Below are positions 12,201 through 22,300 of a stretch of DNA of 34,791 nucleotides, one piece after another (within the stretch, counting starts at the first letter, position 1; each line of letters starts with the position of its first letter). This DNA comes from Plakobranchus ocellatus (taxonomy: Eukaryota > Mollusca > Gastropoda > Plakobranchidae): positions 186,682-221,472 of the forward strand of contig BLXT01003182.1 of the NCBI GenBank assembly GCA_019648995.1, read 5' to 3'. The translations under genes were made by a program, and so were the position numbers. The notes below the pieces were generated by a model. That model searched no databases. It was not told the DNA's origin and was given only the letters and a program-made list of their open reading frames with translations.

Positions 12201-15200
12201 TGGGGGTTATTTCTTTTCATTTTTCTTAGACAAATAAATAGTTTTGTTCATGGTTTTTGCTCTCACTCTTTTTCTTAATCAGGGTGATGAATTGTCGTTA
12301 CGGACAATGGCACAGCAAGTTATTGCAAATGCTGAACTGGATAAAATGCCTTCATCTCGGGCACCTGTTGACTCATCAGGTAAGTTCTTGTATTCTTTGT
12401 CCAAATCTTTGCAAATATGTGTCTGAATTCCAGGAAAGTGACAAATATTGGCTTCGGTGATGTATAAGTTGTACTTTGTCTTGACATTCTGAGTTCAAAG
12501 AAAAAGGGATTAAAATTTGTACTGCAAATGAACGCATACTTTATAACTAAACAAGAGGCTAGCAGAGCTACCAATCACTACAAATGCCATATTTTTCAAA
12601 AGAAAATGTATAAAAAATATGGGAGTAAGGAAAATGGATGAAAATATGAAATTTATTTTGGCCCTTCCAAAAATTAGACTTTTTGAAAATGAATTTGGCC
12701 TGTCTTTGGGCCATCTTTTATGTGAGGAGTAAAAAAAAGTCGCTTTCTGTTGATATCAATATAAGAATATATCCATCCAGTGGGCCAGCATGCTTTAAAG
12801 CTTATCTTAAAGTTGTTAGATATTAACAGAAATGATATTGATTTCTGTACCTGTTTTTTTTCTGAGGGTTATGCTAGGGCTAGAAATATTTCAGCTCCAT
12901 GAGCAGGACAACCTCATTTTTTATCCACCTTAGTTTTTTTTTAGCTACAATTTTCCAGCCCCAATTGTTTTTCTCAATTTAATTGTTATTCATGGAAACT
13001 TCACAAAGAAAATCAAATTAAAAAATTTTTAAAGGAATATCCTGTTTAATAACAACCTTGCACTAAGCCCAAAACAAAGGAATGATGATGTATTGGAATG
13101 GAATCGCTAGCTCTGTACTTTTATCAATTACTCTAGTTCAAATCAGTTGTTATGTACTCCGACTGCTATCTAGATTTTTTTTAGTTGAAAATTGAGGGTT
13201 CCTTTTCACCCTGTGCATTTAGTTTTTAGATATTATCAAGATCTAAATATTATTCAATCCAAACATAGATGAGGTCTAAAATATAAGGTTATATTCTTGT
13301 TGGTTTAGATTTACATCTATGGTGTTAAAAAGCAAATCTGCTGTATACCACTCAAGAGAGCCCCCAGTAGTTTAGTAGTTTCCTTTGTAGTTTTTTTTTT
13401 GTTGTTTTTTTTTCTAATTCTAGGGCTTCAATCCAGGCCTATGCTGATTCCAATGCTGGTTTAAATTCTTGCAAATTGATATAATTGTCATAAATTGACT
13501 AAGCCATTTTTTTTTTTTTCTTTGTGTGTAAATTTTTGTCATTGTCGTTTTTGAAAGAACAAATCATCATTGGCATCCCATAGTCAGTACATTTCCAATA
13601 TTGTTTGAACATGCATATCATTTTATGAGGAGCTGGTGGTGTGATCCCTAGGCGAGAGCACAATTTTTGAATATTTAGTTAATAATAAACGTATTTCAGC
13701 ATTGATTGTTTTATAGATCTAAGGGTACTTTGAAAGAGTTTGATTTTGCCTTTCAAAAGATTTCCTGATGTTAAAACCCAGGAAGTGATTTTGAAAAGGC
13801 AAGATCTAGGCCTACATATTCAATTGGCTCAAAATATAGCCCAAATTTATATATTTAGATCTCTATTTAAATTGGATGTATTCCCTACATTAATTTTTTT
13901 TTTCAAATGATTCTATTCAAATCTGCATTGTGGCATCTAATTTTTTTAAAAAGAATAAGCTAGTGTGGCAAGAGAGAAAAGAATTTTTTTTTAAATATAG
14001 GTTTAGCATAACTTGGCCTCAACTTGTGCTATACTAATTTTTAAAATTAAAATAGTGCATCAAACCAGAGACTTCCCAAGAAGTTTGGTTTAGCTTAAAT
14101 AAAGGCCATTTTCTTTTTTTTTTTTTTATCTCAACACCTTGTCCATTATTCTTGATGAATTTATTTTTCATATAGTTTTTTTGGTGGTGTTTTTTTTTAA
14201 TTGGTTTATATTTGAATTTATAGGTCTTTCCTGCCACAAGCAAAAAATCATTATGGTATTGTTTGCTTAAGTTGCTTTTGATTACATCATAAATAGACCA
14301 AAAACCTATTCATGAAAAGTAGACAGGTGTGAAAAGGGTTAAAATTTACCATTTTATATCCCTCCATGTCTACATAAAAATTTTGATGAATGTTTATGAA
14401 ATGGGGGGGAAAAATCACTGAAGTTGAATTTTTTAGATTGGCAGCTCTGTCTTAGGCGTTTGATATAGTGGATACACATCCTGTCAAAAACACCAGGAAA
14501 GAGAGAAAGGTCTCCTTTTCATTTCATTTTTTTTTTTAAACACAAGTCATGTTCATTCTCCAAGCATGCACTGTAGAGTGAATGATTAAAATAAAATTAT
14601 TTTGAAATCCATACGATTGTGATCAATTGTCTAAGTTGACCAAGTGAGAAATTAAAAAAAAAAAATGGAACACAGGGAAAGGTTTTTGTTGATAGCCTAC
14701 AGCAGACCTGCCAACTTTCCGTTTTCGCCGGGAAAAATCCTGGTGAACGCCTATTAATTCCGTTTTCCGGGCTGCCCCGCTGAAATCCCGCTCAGTTGTC
14801 CCGATTGACGGGAAAAAAATATCTCGTTTTATCCGTTGAATTAGCTAGATTTTGAATTTCATACACTGTAGTGCACCTTTAAAAAAATTCATCATCCAGG
14901 CCCTAAGCCTACAGGTCTTTAAGGCTTGATAAATGGAAACATGATTGGACTAATGGCAGTGAGTAGGGGGATACTTTCTTACATCTTTAGAGTCGAAAAT
15001 GCATTAGTTGTCCTCTGATATTATACTTAAACGGTATGGAATGTCTATGGTGGAGTATATAATTAAGGTGTAATACGGTTTATCCATGTGCATTTAATTG
15101 TATACTGGCATATTCCTGTGAGACTTTCTAAATTCCTGTGAGGAGAGGTGAATATTCCTGTGAGAACAATTTGGGGTTGGCAGGTCTGCTACAGTATATG

Positions 15201-18200
15201 CTAAGGATAAGGGAAATTCCTTGTTATAAAGGGCCATTTTATAAATATCGGAGATCATGATTTGAAGGACAGAATTTTTTTTTTTTAAACGATCTCGAGA
15301 GAATATGTAATCATCAAGAGACTCACTTATCGCTGATTGACAACATAATGTAAAGTAGATTTAGGCCTGCATTTATTAAAGTTCAAAATTTTTTGAAGAA
15401 AACTGATCTGGAAGGAATTCATCATCATCATCATCATCATCATCATCTCCCTTACCTGAAAGTGTTGGTGTGACTAATTTGAAGAAGGCTAGATCTATAA
15501 TTTTTCTGTAATGATTTATAAGAACTTATTGTAACATATCAGAAAGAACTGGTCTCAATAAAACTCACTAGATTACCTGCTTTATCTATGAGTGTTGGGG
15601 AAATATAAGTTTAATTATCATAGCCTACCTACCTTGCCTTTTTGGCTATCAGTACTAGAAGTAGATAATTGTATAGTAAAAAAGTTACAGTTGAGTTAAG
15701 CAATGAAAAAAGCATTTCTCAAAGGATTCATCATCATCATCATCATCATCATTCTCCCCATTTGGGAACTGTTAGCATTCATGATCTGTGGTATACCTGT
15801 TATAACAAAAGAATTCGCCAATTTGAAAAAGTATTGGGGAAAAAAAATCTCACAATAAAGCATTGTTATCACTCCTTAACTTGTACATTTTTTACCATAA
15901 AATAAAATAGTGTGATTGATTGGTTGTTTTAAGATACTTCTTCAACCTCACTGGGTTCAAGAGTGTGATCTGCATAGCATTAATTTTTATAGCCACCTCG
16001 CTCAAGGAAAGATAAATCTACTATAAAGTATATCGTCTAGGTGCTGCCAATACTGCCTAAGTCTGACTTGGGCAAAAATCAAATATGCCTTTTTTAGATA
16101 CATTACTTTATAACACGTCATCTGATATAAAATTTTTGCTGTGCTGGGTCAATTTTTTATGATTAATTAAAATATACTGACCAATATTGCCTAAATCATC
16201 TGCACTAAAGCTAAGATTGCCTAACTCAGGTATCACTGGTGCCAAGATTGCCTAAGTTGTGTATATCCTATAATTTTACCTAAAAGTCGAAAATAAAATA
16301 TACTTAAATGTAGCAAAGGAAATATAAGAGTGTAACCCAAAAAATTCGTTATAGGTTTTGTTTTGGTTTTAAACACTCGTAAACTCTATTTCTCCATTAT
16401 GCCAAAAATGAGTTAGGCAATATTGGCAGCATTATGACAAGTTATTCTGTATTGTGTTCCTGTTTTTTGCTTCACAAGCCTGCATTTAATCGACAAATTG
16501 TATCCAGTATCATTAGAACATACTTGCGCATTCAAATCTTTAGGCTTAATTTTATAAAAAAATTAATGGATATCCACTTTGGACCTTTCATGCTTGGGTG
16601 AGAAACTGATGCCAAGTTAAACTGTAAGGCATGTGCTGTTATATGGTATTTCTAACTCTGGCATCCAAGAGTACCTTATGCCCTGGACCAACTGAGCTTG
16701 TTATGTCTGTAAATGTCTTTTTTTTTTTTTATTGCCTATCAGAGATCCCATTTTCTTTTGTATTCCTTGGCGTCCTATCTCTTTTTTATCAAATTAGAGG
16801 GGGGAACTATATTTCTTTCCGGCCTAAAATTAGTTGAAAGAAAATACTTTTTTAAAAAAACATTTTTTAAAATTCTTTCTTATATGTAAAAATCATGGGT
16901 GTGATAATTTGTAGCTGTTTTTTCATTTTCAAGCCAAATAACCCTTTTTTGTTTGTGTGTCGCCATTCAGGTGTTTACACAACACCACCACAAGCCCCAT
17001 CTCAGCCCACCGTCCCCTCATCGTCAGAGCAGTGTTCAGTAAACTTAACAGAGCAGCAGCAGCAATTGTCACAGCTGCCTCAGCAGCAGATGCCCCCAGC
17101 TGTGCAGACCAATACAATACACTTAAACCCTTTATTAGGTATGGCGCCACTAGGAACTGTGCTGCTGTCCAAGGAGCAACACTATCAGTCAGATATGGTG
17201 GATGCAGCATTCCACCATCTTCCTCACCCCTCAGACTCAGAGCGGATGAGGTATGTGAGAGTGCCAGGCACATCTGTCTATTTATTTTTCTGTGTTATTG
17301 ATTACAATGTCCAGGGAAGCAGGACAGTTGGAAATTGTTAGGAAAAAAAGATGTTCAAGTCGGCGGAATGAATCTGCAAGCCGTCAATTCTTTCACATGG
17401 TTGTAAATGACTAAAAATAGTCATAAATATTTTGTCTTATTTTACTCATTGTTATCACTATAAATTTAACAATGACCCAATATAAGACCTTCAATTAGAA
17501 TCAGTCGTTTTACTGCCAGTGATAAGGCTTACATCTGTCTAGACCATTAGTTACAGTATCCCTCTTCTCTTCTCATCTTTCCTCTTCTCTTCTCTTTTTT
17601 GTCTCATCTCTCCTCTCCTCTTCTCATCTCATCTCCACTACCACCACAGCTCGCTTTGTTATCTCATCTCTTAACAAAATAAAAATCATAACTCCTTTTT
17701 ACAGTGGTCCTTATTCCTGTCTTTCTTTTCTCTCTTACATCTCTTTACCTTACCTTCTAATTCTTTGTATTAACTCTTTTTTTTTTTTTTTTTTTTTTAT
17801 AACATCCTTTACCATGTTTCATAGTATAATGTTGAAGTATTGTAAAATGAAAGGCTTTTTCTCTGCCTTGTTTTGCATCTTCGAAAATTTCTTAATTTTA
17901 TCCATATGATCTATGAAACAATGCTCAGGATAGTCGCACCTGATCATATTCTCTAGTGTGATTGATCATATAAGTATGATTAATGCTCATAATTATAAAT
18001 GTTGGGTGCCATCCTCCTTTTCACAGCTCATAAAAAGTTGGCTTTGGAATTTTGACTCACTGTCATTGGTTTGTTGACATATGTGGAAATTTTCACACAG
18101 AGATTTATGAGTGTGAGAGCTCTCCAAAATGTATATTTTTTCATCTTTGTTACAGGCATTTTCTACCACGGAATCCATGTCCAACACCGTCTTATTACCC

Positions 18201-19345
18201 GTCAGCTTCATTTCCTCATGCAGATACTGTTGAATTTTACCAACGTTGTAATACAGAAACACTTTTCTTCATATTCTACTATATGGAGGTAAGTTTATGA
18301 CTGGTATGTTTGTGTTAATTTTTATATTTTTATTCATCCGTATGAATATATTTGAAGTATTAGACCTATAAAGTTGAGTGTGAAAATTCTCTATTTCAGT
18401 TGGAATTCAATTTTTGAATGTTGACTTTTGACCAAATTCTTTTTTCTTTATTTCTATATATATATATTAATAATTATTAATTGCCTTTTTTATTGCTTAA
18501 GATTTTGGGTTTATCAAGTCTAGAAATGTAGTTATACAATACCATGTACACGTAATTGAGATGCAATATATGTATTTCAGAAGGGAATATCTATTTTACG
18601 CCTCAAAAAGGGGGGGGGGGAGCAAGAATATTGGCGTATTTTGTAGGCTCTGGACACTTCTGAGTTAAGGTGAAAATAATGTCAAGTTGAGTAATATTTC
18701 CCTTGAAATTTAGTTATTTGAAGAGGGCAGTTTACTGAACCTATGCCTGAAGGCTAGATGCAAACAGTTAAACCCCCTTCTCCCCAGGGCCTAATTGATT
18801 CATTTCTTGTTATTGGTTTTTAAAGGGAACAAAGGCTCAATATTTGGCAGCAAAGGCATTGAAGAAACAATCCTGGCGGTTCCATACAAAGTACTTGATG
18901 TGGTTTCAGAGACATGAAGAGCCAAAACAAATAACAGAAGAGTTTGAGCAGGTACTTCTTTGTTTTAACAATTTGCGAGTTTGGTTTTAAATTAGAATTT
19001 ATTCTCCAGAATCCTTTTTTGTTTTTTTTTGTCATTTAAGCAGTGCAGTAACTGTTCAGCTCTCTATTTGTGTAATTACGTTGTCTAGGAGTATCAAAGT
19101 CATATGCTTTTTTTTTTTTTGTTTTGCTTTTTAAAATCAGGGTCTCCTATTGTTAAAATTGAGTTGGATCTGTTCTTTTTTTTTTTAATAAAAATTCCTG
19201 TTGGAAATATTTTCATTTTTGTAATATTCTTTTTGTCAATCCCCAGGGCACATACGTGTACTTTGACTATGAGAAGTGGTGCCAAAAAAAGAAAGATGGG
19301 TTTACTTTTGAGTACAGATATTTGGAAGATAGAGACTTGAACTAG
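113..19345 (+). CDS. CNOT3: CCR4-NOT transcription complex subunit 3, C-terminal 530 residues (12 exons, 5'-partial)
   Basis: CNOT3 (Not3/5 in yeast) is a non-catalytic CCR4-NOT subunit; its C-terminal NOT-box pairs with CNOT2 and docks on CNOT1, supporting mRNA deadenylation and repression. Coding exons: 113-221, 672-802, 1051-1101, 3630-3700, 6975-7099, 7831-7902, 11362-11660, 12283-12379, 16971-17250, 18156-18288, 18826-18951, 19247-19345. All internal junctions are GT-AG and phases agree, giving 1593 nt with one terminal stop (TAG). Fragment residues 1-36 match the acidic stretch after the Not3 N-terminal domain ([14 protein letters not shown]). Residues of about 37-370 are a Ser/Thr/Pro/Gln-rich, poorly conserved linker. 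From about 370 on, near-identical NOT-box blocks appear ([49 protein letters not shown]). Vertebrate CNOT3 is about 750 residues, so roughly 215 N-terminal residues lie upstream of the window. Family match is from memory of the proteins, not a search. Confidence 0.97.
672..802 (+). CDS. CNOT3: CNOT3 exon 2 of window (Ser/Pro-rich linker)
   Basis: The acceptor is AAAAAAAG with a T-rich tract upstream; the donor is AGT|GTAAGA. Encodes [14 protein letters not shown] followed by a Ser/Pro run ([16 protein letters not shown]), comparable to the STPTSTTSSSPIPPSP block of vertebrate CNOT3. The open frame continues past the donor to a stop at 844, but the consensus donor and phase match to the next exon support splicing at 802. 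Confidence 0.9.
1051..1101 (+). CDS. CNOT3: CNOT3 exon 3 of window (charged 17-residue microexon-size exon)
   Basis: Acceptor TTTTCAATAG and donor GAG|GTAAAT flank 51 nt in phase 0. Encodes [17 protein letters not shown], a highly charged segment aligned with the ENSEDDKKRGRSTDSE stretch of vertebrate CNOT3. Because it is 51 nt and phase-neutral, skipping it would keep the frame. Confidence 0.85.
1102..3629 (+). other. CNOT3 intron, 2.5 kb, no gene seen
   Basis: GTAAAT...TTTCAG intron. A small antisense open frame of about 60 codons near 1540-1731 has no recognisable family and no splice support. Otherwise AT-rich sequence with homopolymers; I see no tRNA, TIR pair or tandem repeat here. Confidence 0.7.
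3630..3700 (+). CDS. CNOT3: CNOT3 exon 4 of window
   Basis: Acceptor ATATTTCAG and consensus donor AA|GTAAGT. Encodes [20 protein letters not shown] plus HSQ, resembling the SPAKNGSKPVHSNQH part of the vertebrate linker. Leaves two bases (AA), joined to C of the next exon as Asn. Confidence 0.88.
4794..6925. mobile_element. TIR DNA transposon, about 2.1 kb, 6-bp target duplication TAATAT, hAT-like ends
   Basis: The left end CAGGGTCCCCATC (4794-4806) is mirrored by GGTGGGGACCCTG (6913-6925), 12 of 13 positions complementary. The 6 bases TAATAT lie immediately outside both ends (4788-4793 and 6926-6931). CAGGG...CCCTG ends are typical of hAT-type elements, whose target duplications are usually 8 bp (5-8 reported), so 6 bp is at the short side. 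No transposase frame is recognisable inside; the interior carries a CT microsatellite and could include nested insertions. It sits in the CNOT3 intron 3701-6974, close to the acceptor. Confidence 0.7.
5981..6378 (+). repeat. CT-rich microsatellite tract
   Basis: Imperfect (CT)n/(CTGT)n/(CTCATT)n pyrimidine tract, purest at 6335-6374. Open frames across it (Leu/Ser-rich or Arg/Glu-rich on the other strand) are artefacts of the repeat. Confidence 0.85.
6975..7099 (+). CDS. CNOT3: CNOT3 exon 5 of window (Asn/Thr/Pro-rich, poly-Ala)
   Basis: Acceptor TTTTTTTTTTCCAG, donor TTCAG|GTAATA. Encodes an Asn/Ser/Thr-rich segment and [20 protein letters not shown]. The linker is weakly conserved, so the call rests on splice sites, phase continuity and position. 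The acceptor lies only 43 nt after the end of an inserted DNA transposon (see 4794-6925). Confidence 0.88.
7650..7690. repeat. (TA)n / TATATACA microsatellite
   Basis: Alternating TA with interspersed C/G in the intron before the exon at 7831. Confidence 0.7.
7831..7902 (+). CDS. CNOT3: CNOT3 exon 6 of window
   Basis: Acceptor TGTCTTTTAG, donor TTG|GTAAGG. Encodes [20 protein letters not shown] and SFPI; phase 1 at both ends, so the exon could be skipped without a frameshift. A Gly codon is built across the junction. Confidence 0.85.
7903..11361 (+). other. CNOT3 intron, 3.5 kb
   Basis: GTAAGG...TTCCAG intron. Contains the 128-bp tandem duplication (8888-9142), a short (TG)n/(CG) tract near 8705-8725 and several poly-T runs. 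No coding segment or RNA gene recognised. Confidence 0.75.
8888..9142. repeat. 128-bp tandem duplication, two copies
   Basis: Copy 1 begins at 8888 (CATGTACAAAATAAGTGAGC) and copy 2 at 9016, period 128. By eye the copies differ at only a few positions (e.g. GACCC/GATCC, AACAA/ATAACA, AGGGA/AGGAA), so the duplication is fairly recent. No open frame or known repeat motif recognised in the unit. Confidence 0.93.
11362..11660 (+). CDS. CNOT3: CNOT3 exon 7 of window (largest exon; Ser/Asn-rich low-complexity linker)
   Basis: Acceptor TTATCTTCCAG, donor AAG|GTGAAT. 99 codons plus a split Asp codon, dominated by Ser, Asn, Gly, Pro, Ala and Val with no predicted fold. It ends in [15 protein letters not shown], aligning with the NGPPQFSTAPEIKAPEP region just before the conserved SMAERA motif of vertebrates. 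Confidence 0.92.
12283..12379 (+). CDS. CNOT3: CNOT3 exon 8 of window (MAxxA helix region)
   Basis: Acceptor TTTTCTTAATCAG, donor TCAG|GTAAGT. Encodes [20 protein letters not shown] and a Pro/Ser tail. It corresponds to the short conserved helix [20 protein letters not shown] of vertebrate CNOT3, which starts the C-terminal region that contacts CNOT1. Confidence 0.92.
14702..15189. mobile_element. MITE-like element, 488 bp, 14-bp perfect TIRs, target duplication TACA
   Basis: GCAGACCTGCCAAC at 14702-14715 is perfectly inverted at 15176-15189, and TACA abuts both ends (14698-14701 and 15190-15193). The left part is GC-richer than its surroundings, with CCGGGAAAA and CCCG...GACGGGAAAA motifs. 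The right part has three copies of ATTCCTGTGAG (about 15111-15164). No open frame of note, so non-autonomous. Superfamily not assigned. Confidence 0.82.
15418..15751. repeat. Two (TCA)n microsatellites about 300 bp apart
   Basis: (ATC)9 at 15421-15447 and (TCA)8 at 15728-15751. Both are preceded by GGA(A)TTC and followed by TCTCCC-like sequence, suggesting the pair arose by an old local duplication. A poly-His reading of the second is a repeat artefact. Confidence 0.75.
16042..16431. mobile_element. MITE-like element, about 390 bp, 19-bp TIRs plus internal copies of the terminal motif
   Basis: TGCTGCCAATACTGCCTAA (16042-16060) is inverted at 16413-16431 with one mismatch. Inside, ATTGCCTAA recurs at 16186, 16216 and 16247 in direct orientation with a 30-31 bp period, each preceded by a CCAA/CTAA-type copy of the TIR core. 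No convincing target duplication is visible at the ends. No coding capacity. Confidence 0.72.
16971..17250 (+). CDS. CNOT3: CNOT3 exon 9 of window (Gln-rich segment and start of NOT-box)
   Basis: Acceptor CGCCATTCAG, donor GAG|GTATGT. The first half is Pro/Gln-rich ([15 protein letters not shown]). The second half has [19 protein letters not shown] and [13 protein letters not shown], matching the vertebrate LGVCPLGPVPLTKEQLYQ ... [13 protein letters not shown] that opens the NOT-box. Two bases (AG) carry over to form Arg with the next exon. Confidence 0.95.
17565..17798 (+). repeat. CT-rich tract and 20-base poly-T
   Basis: Imperfect TCTTCTC/ATCTC repeats at 17565-17640, then pyrimidine-rich sequence ending in a T run around 17779-17798, inside the CNOT3 intron between exons at 17250 and 18156. 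Confidence 0.75.
18156..18288 (+). CDS. CNOT3: CNOT3 exon 10 of window (NOT-box)
   Basis: Acceptor TTTGTTACAG, donor GGAG|GTAAGT. Encodes [23 protein letters not shown] and [13 protein letters not shown], nearly identical to the vertebrate NOT-box core. Ends in phase 0. Confidence 0.97.
18826..18951 (+). CDS. CNOT3: CNOT3 exon 11 of window (NOT-box)
   Basis: Acceptor GGTTTTTAAAG, donor GCAG|GTACTT; 42 codons in phase 0. Encodes [20 protein letters not shown] and [18 protein letters not shown], the most conserved block of the protein. Confidence 0.98.
19247..19345 (+). CDS. CNOT3: CNOT3 terminal coding exon with stop codon
   Basis: Acceptor CAATCCCCAG. Encodes [18 protein letters not shown] and [14 protein letters not shown], then TAG. 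The end matches the ...[12 protein letters not shown]-terminus of vertebrate CNOT3, so the protein is complete at this end. Confidence 0.98.
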   Translation, partial: GTYVYFDYEKWCQKKKDGFTFEYRYLEDRDLN

Positions 19346-22300
19346 TTGAGTGTACCAATCTTTAAGTCCATAGCAGCTCTGTTCACTTCTTTCGTCCCAC
19401 ATTGGAGCTTACAAAAACGATTGCATACATCCAGGAAGAGGAGAGTTTACTTTCCATGCTATCACCAAAAGAGTATTAAGATTTGACTGTCTACAAAGGA
19501 TTTTGAGCAAGCTAGGCTGCTTGATGCAAACCCTTACTCCATGTGCTGGTATCATCACAATATGTACAGGAAAAGTCAGGTGCACCAGCCTTCTTTTTCC
19601 CTGCCTGCAGACTTCACGGGGCCTTCCATGAACAAACTTCATACAGCACTGGCCACTGTTGCATATGGAAGAGGCTGTGGTAGTCTATTAATATTATAAG
19701 CAGCTGATAGTTGAAGCTTACACTGTTGAGATGTGATTGCCACAGCCTTGGTATTTTGTTGGTTTTTTTTTTCTATCTTTAAAAGGCAAATCATTGTTGT
19801 TTTTTCAAAGAAATCTGTGTGTTGATTGTGCATATGCATATCAGCAAAGGACAAGAAAGCTTGGGGGCAAACTGACTACTCAACCCTTATTGGCTGTGCA
19901 ATCATTAGAAGTCTAGGAGACTCTGTGATCTCACATTTTTTTACTGAAAAGTGTTTGTGCGGGTGTTAATTTTTTATAAGTACTTTTTCAACCAAAATTT
20001 GGGGGAGGGAAGATTAGAGGGCAATGGGCTGACACCTTTAAGTATAGTAAGGGAATGGGCTTGCTAAAAGCCTGTTGCTTCTTTTTTTTTATGTATGTCT
20101 GTTCTATGAGTGGCCATGCAATATATATATATTTTTAATTCCTTTACCAGGTCTTTCCAATATTGCATGCAAAGATGCAACAGGCTTTTTGATTTGTCAG
20201 AATGTCAGGTTTTAATCCAATTCAACCTCTGAGGCTGTGTCACATTTTAAAGTTAATGTAAGTTTTAGAGAGGGGGGGGGGGGGGAAAAGGGGAGAAGGG
20301 TTCCTATATTGCAGCATTTTCTAAAACATTTTTTTTCTTTTGGACTTTTTATTATCATTTAACTTCAATTCCAAAGTGAGCATTGCAGATCGTAAAAAGG
20401 CATTATGTTCATTGTAAATTCAGGATTAAAGAGGCAATCTTTATTTTGATTTAAACTGCCTTTGAAAAGATGCCTACTGCCAAGCTAATCAGAGAACTTG
20501 TTTAGATATAGCATTCCATATCTGGTGTTAAACATTTTTTTTTTAATTCAAATATCTAAAGATGGGCCAAGGTAGAGGGTCATTCAAAATGTTGTGGGAA
20601 ATTTTTCTTGTTAATTGTTGAGACTTTTTTGTGGTTTCCCCCATCCACTTGCACACAAGCACATTTTTTAAAAAATCAGCCGCTCCTCTTGTATCACTGG
20701 CAATAGCATCCATCATTCTCCATCCTGTTCATTGATCACAACATATCTATAGAGAATGCGGGTCAGCCTTACTCGGGTGTAGCTGCCAACCCTATCTGTC
20801 AGATACAAACTGTTGCAGTCCATTTTGTTTTTCTCAACTTAATTAAAAGAATAATTTTATCAACTTTTTAGTATCATTGCGTCTTGCATTCTTAAATCTG
20901 AATTGCAAATGGTGTTCTATCTTTTTCTTTAATAGATTCCCTGTCCGGAACTTTGGATGTTCCTCCGCTCAAACCTGTTCAGAATTAACCATATAAAGTT
21001 GTTGTTGTTACCTAGCAACATAGTGGTTTATGATTTCCATAAACGGTCAATAATAAAGGCTAACATACCATGTGTTTGTCAGTCAATTGAAACAAAATCA
21101 CAATCCAATGTTTTTTATTACCCTAGCTGTGACTTTAAAATCCTAGCATTAAGAGTCCCTCAAAATGAGTTGATTTGCAGAGTTAGAGTTATCTGAATGC
21201 GTAAGAATGGAAATATTAGAGTACAGGATAAGAATAAACCTCTTTCATGTAAATTCTAGTACCATAAATGAAAAGATACAGCGCGATACTCACTTAGTTT
21301 AGAACTTGATTTTCATTTATATGATCTTTCTTTTTTTTCTCATTCCTGGAATTCACATGTTGATTCCGGTGTCTTATCACGTAAGGTTGGCAGCTATGCT
21401 TGAGATTTGATACTGCTAAGCTTGTTGGTAACATAAAGCCAGATAAAATGTTTGGGACATGCTTGTGTTTATGGGTCTTTATGTAAAACTACAAGGGATC
21501 CATAAGCATTTGCATTGGACCTAGCTGCTTTTTTGTTGCTGGAGATATTTAAGATTTTGAAGGATGATTTGCCTGTTGAAAAAAAAGTGAGTTTGTTGGT
21601 GTATGATAGAGGGTTCAATCTGAATGACTAAAGCATTGATGGTGTTGTCATATATTCATAAAAAAAGGAAAAAATTTTGAAATGTTAGGTGTAATAGTTT
21701 TCACTACATAAGTTTCCAGAACCTCGCTAACTATGACATTATCGATTTGTTTATTCCAAACGCTTTTTTTTCCTTTGGTTTTTTCTTTTCTTTTTATTTT
21801 TTTTTTTCCTGCTAAAATGATTTTTAAACTAGTATCAACAAAAACTTAGAAATAGGTATTGTTGATTACAAGGCAGGAAACTTTGTTGTCTGATGGGATC
21901 TGTAGCATTTTTTGTTTTTAGGCTTAGATCTTGTCAGAAGCATATCAGCCCTAAATTATTTTTTTCTCCCTCCTAAATTGATGGATTTCTTAAAAGATGA
22001 TTGATAGTGCAATCATTATCATGTTTTGCTGGTTTACACCTGGTTAGAAACAAAATTGTAGTGAACTTATAGCATGTGGCAGGTCCAAATGCAGGTTCAT
22101 ATTCATTAATTGTGATGGACGCTGGGGATTAGGAATATCAAGTCTTAACTGTAACATGGAGATAGAGAGACAAGATGGATATAGTGGCTAGTCATTTTGT
22201 GTGTTTACTGGTAAATGCTGATGGGAGTGTGGACTGCTAAGTATATGCGTGTTTGTGTTGTAAGCTCTGATGTGGTATGAGATAAAAGTGCAATGAATGT

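Larger units (their letters stand above)
12380..16970 (+). other. CNOT3 intron, 4.6 kb, with two MITE-like elements
   Basis: The longest CNOT3 intron in the window (GTAAGT...CATTCAG). Holds the inverted-repeat elements at 14702-15189 and 16042-16431 and two (TCA)n tracts. The 12.4-14.7 kb part shows only AT-rich sequence with homopolymers. Confidence 0.8.

Noticed and set aside
15669-15905. Poly-His small protein
   Set aside because: The His run is a (TCA)n microsatellite read in one frame; no homologue recognised for the rest.
16929-17301. 114-codon frames on both strands overlapping CNOT3 exon 9
   Set aside because: Shadows of the exon; the conserved NOT-box reading is in the frame used for CNOT3.
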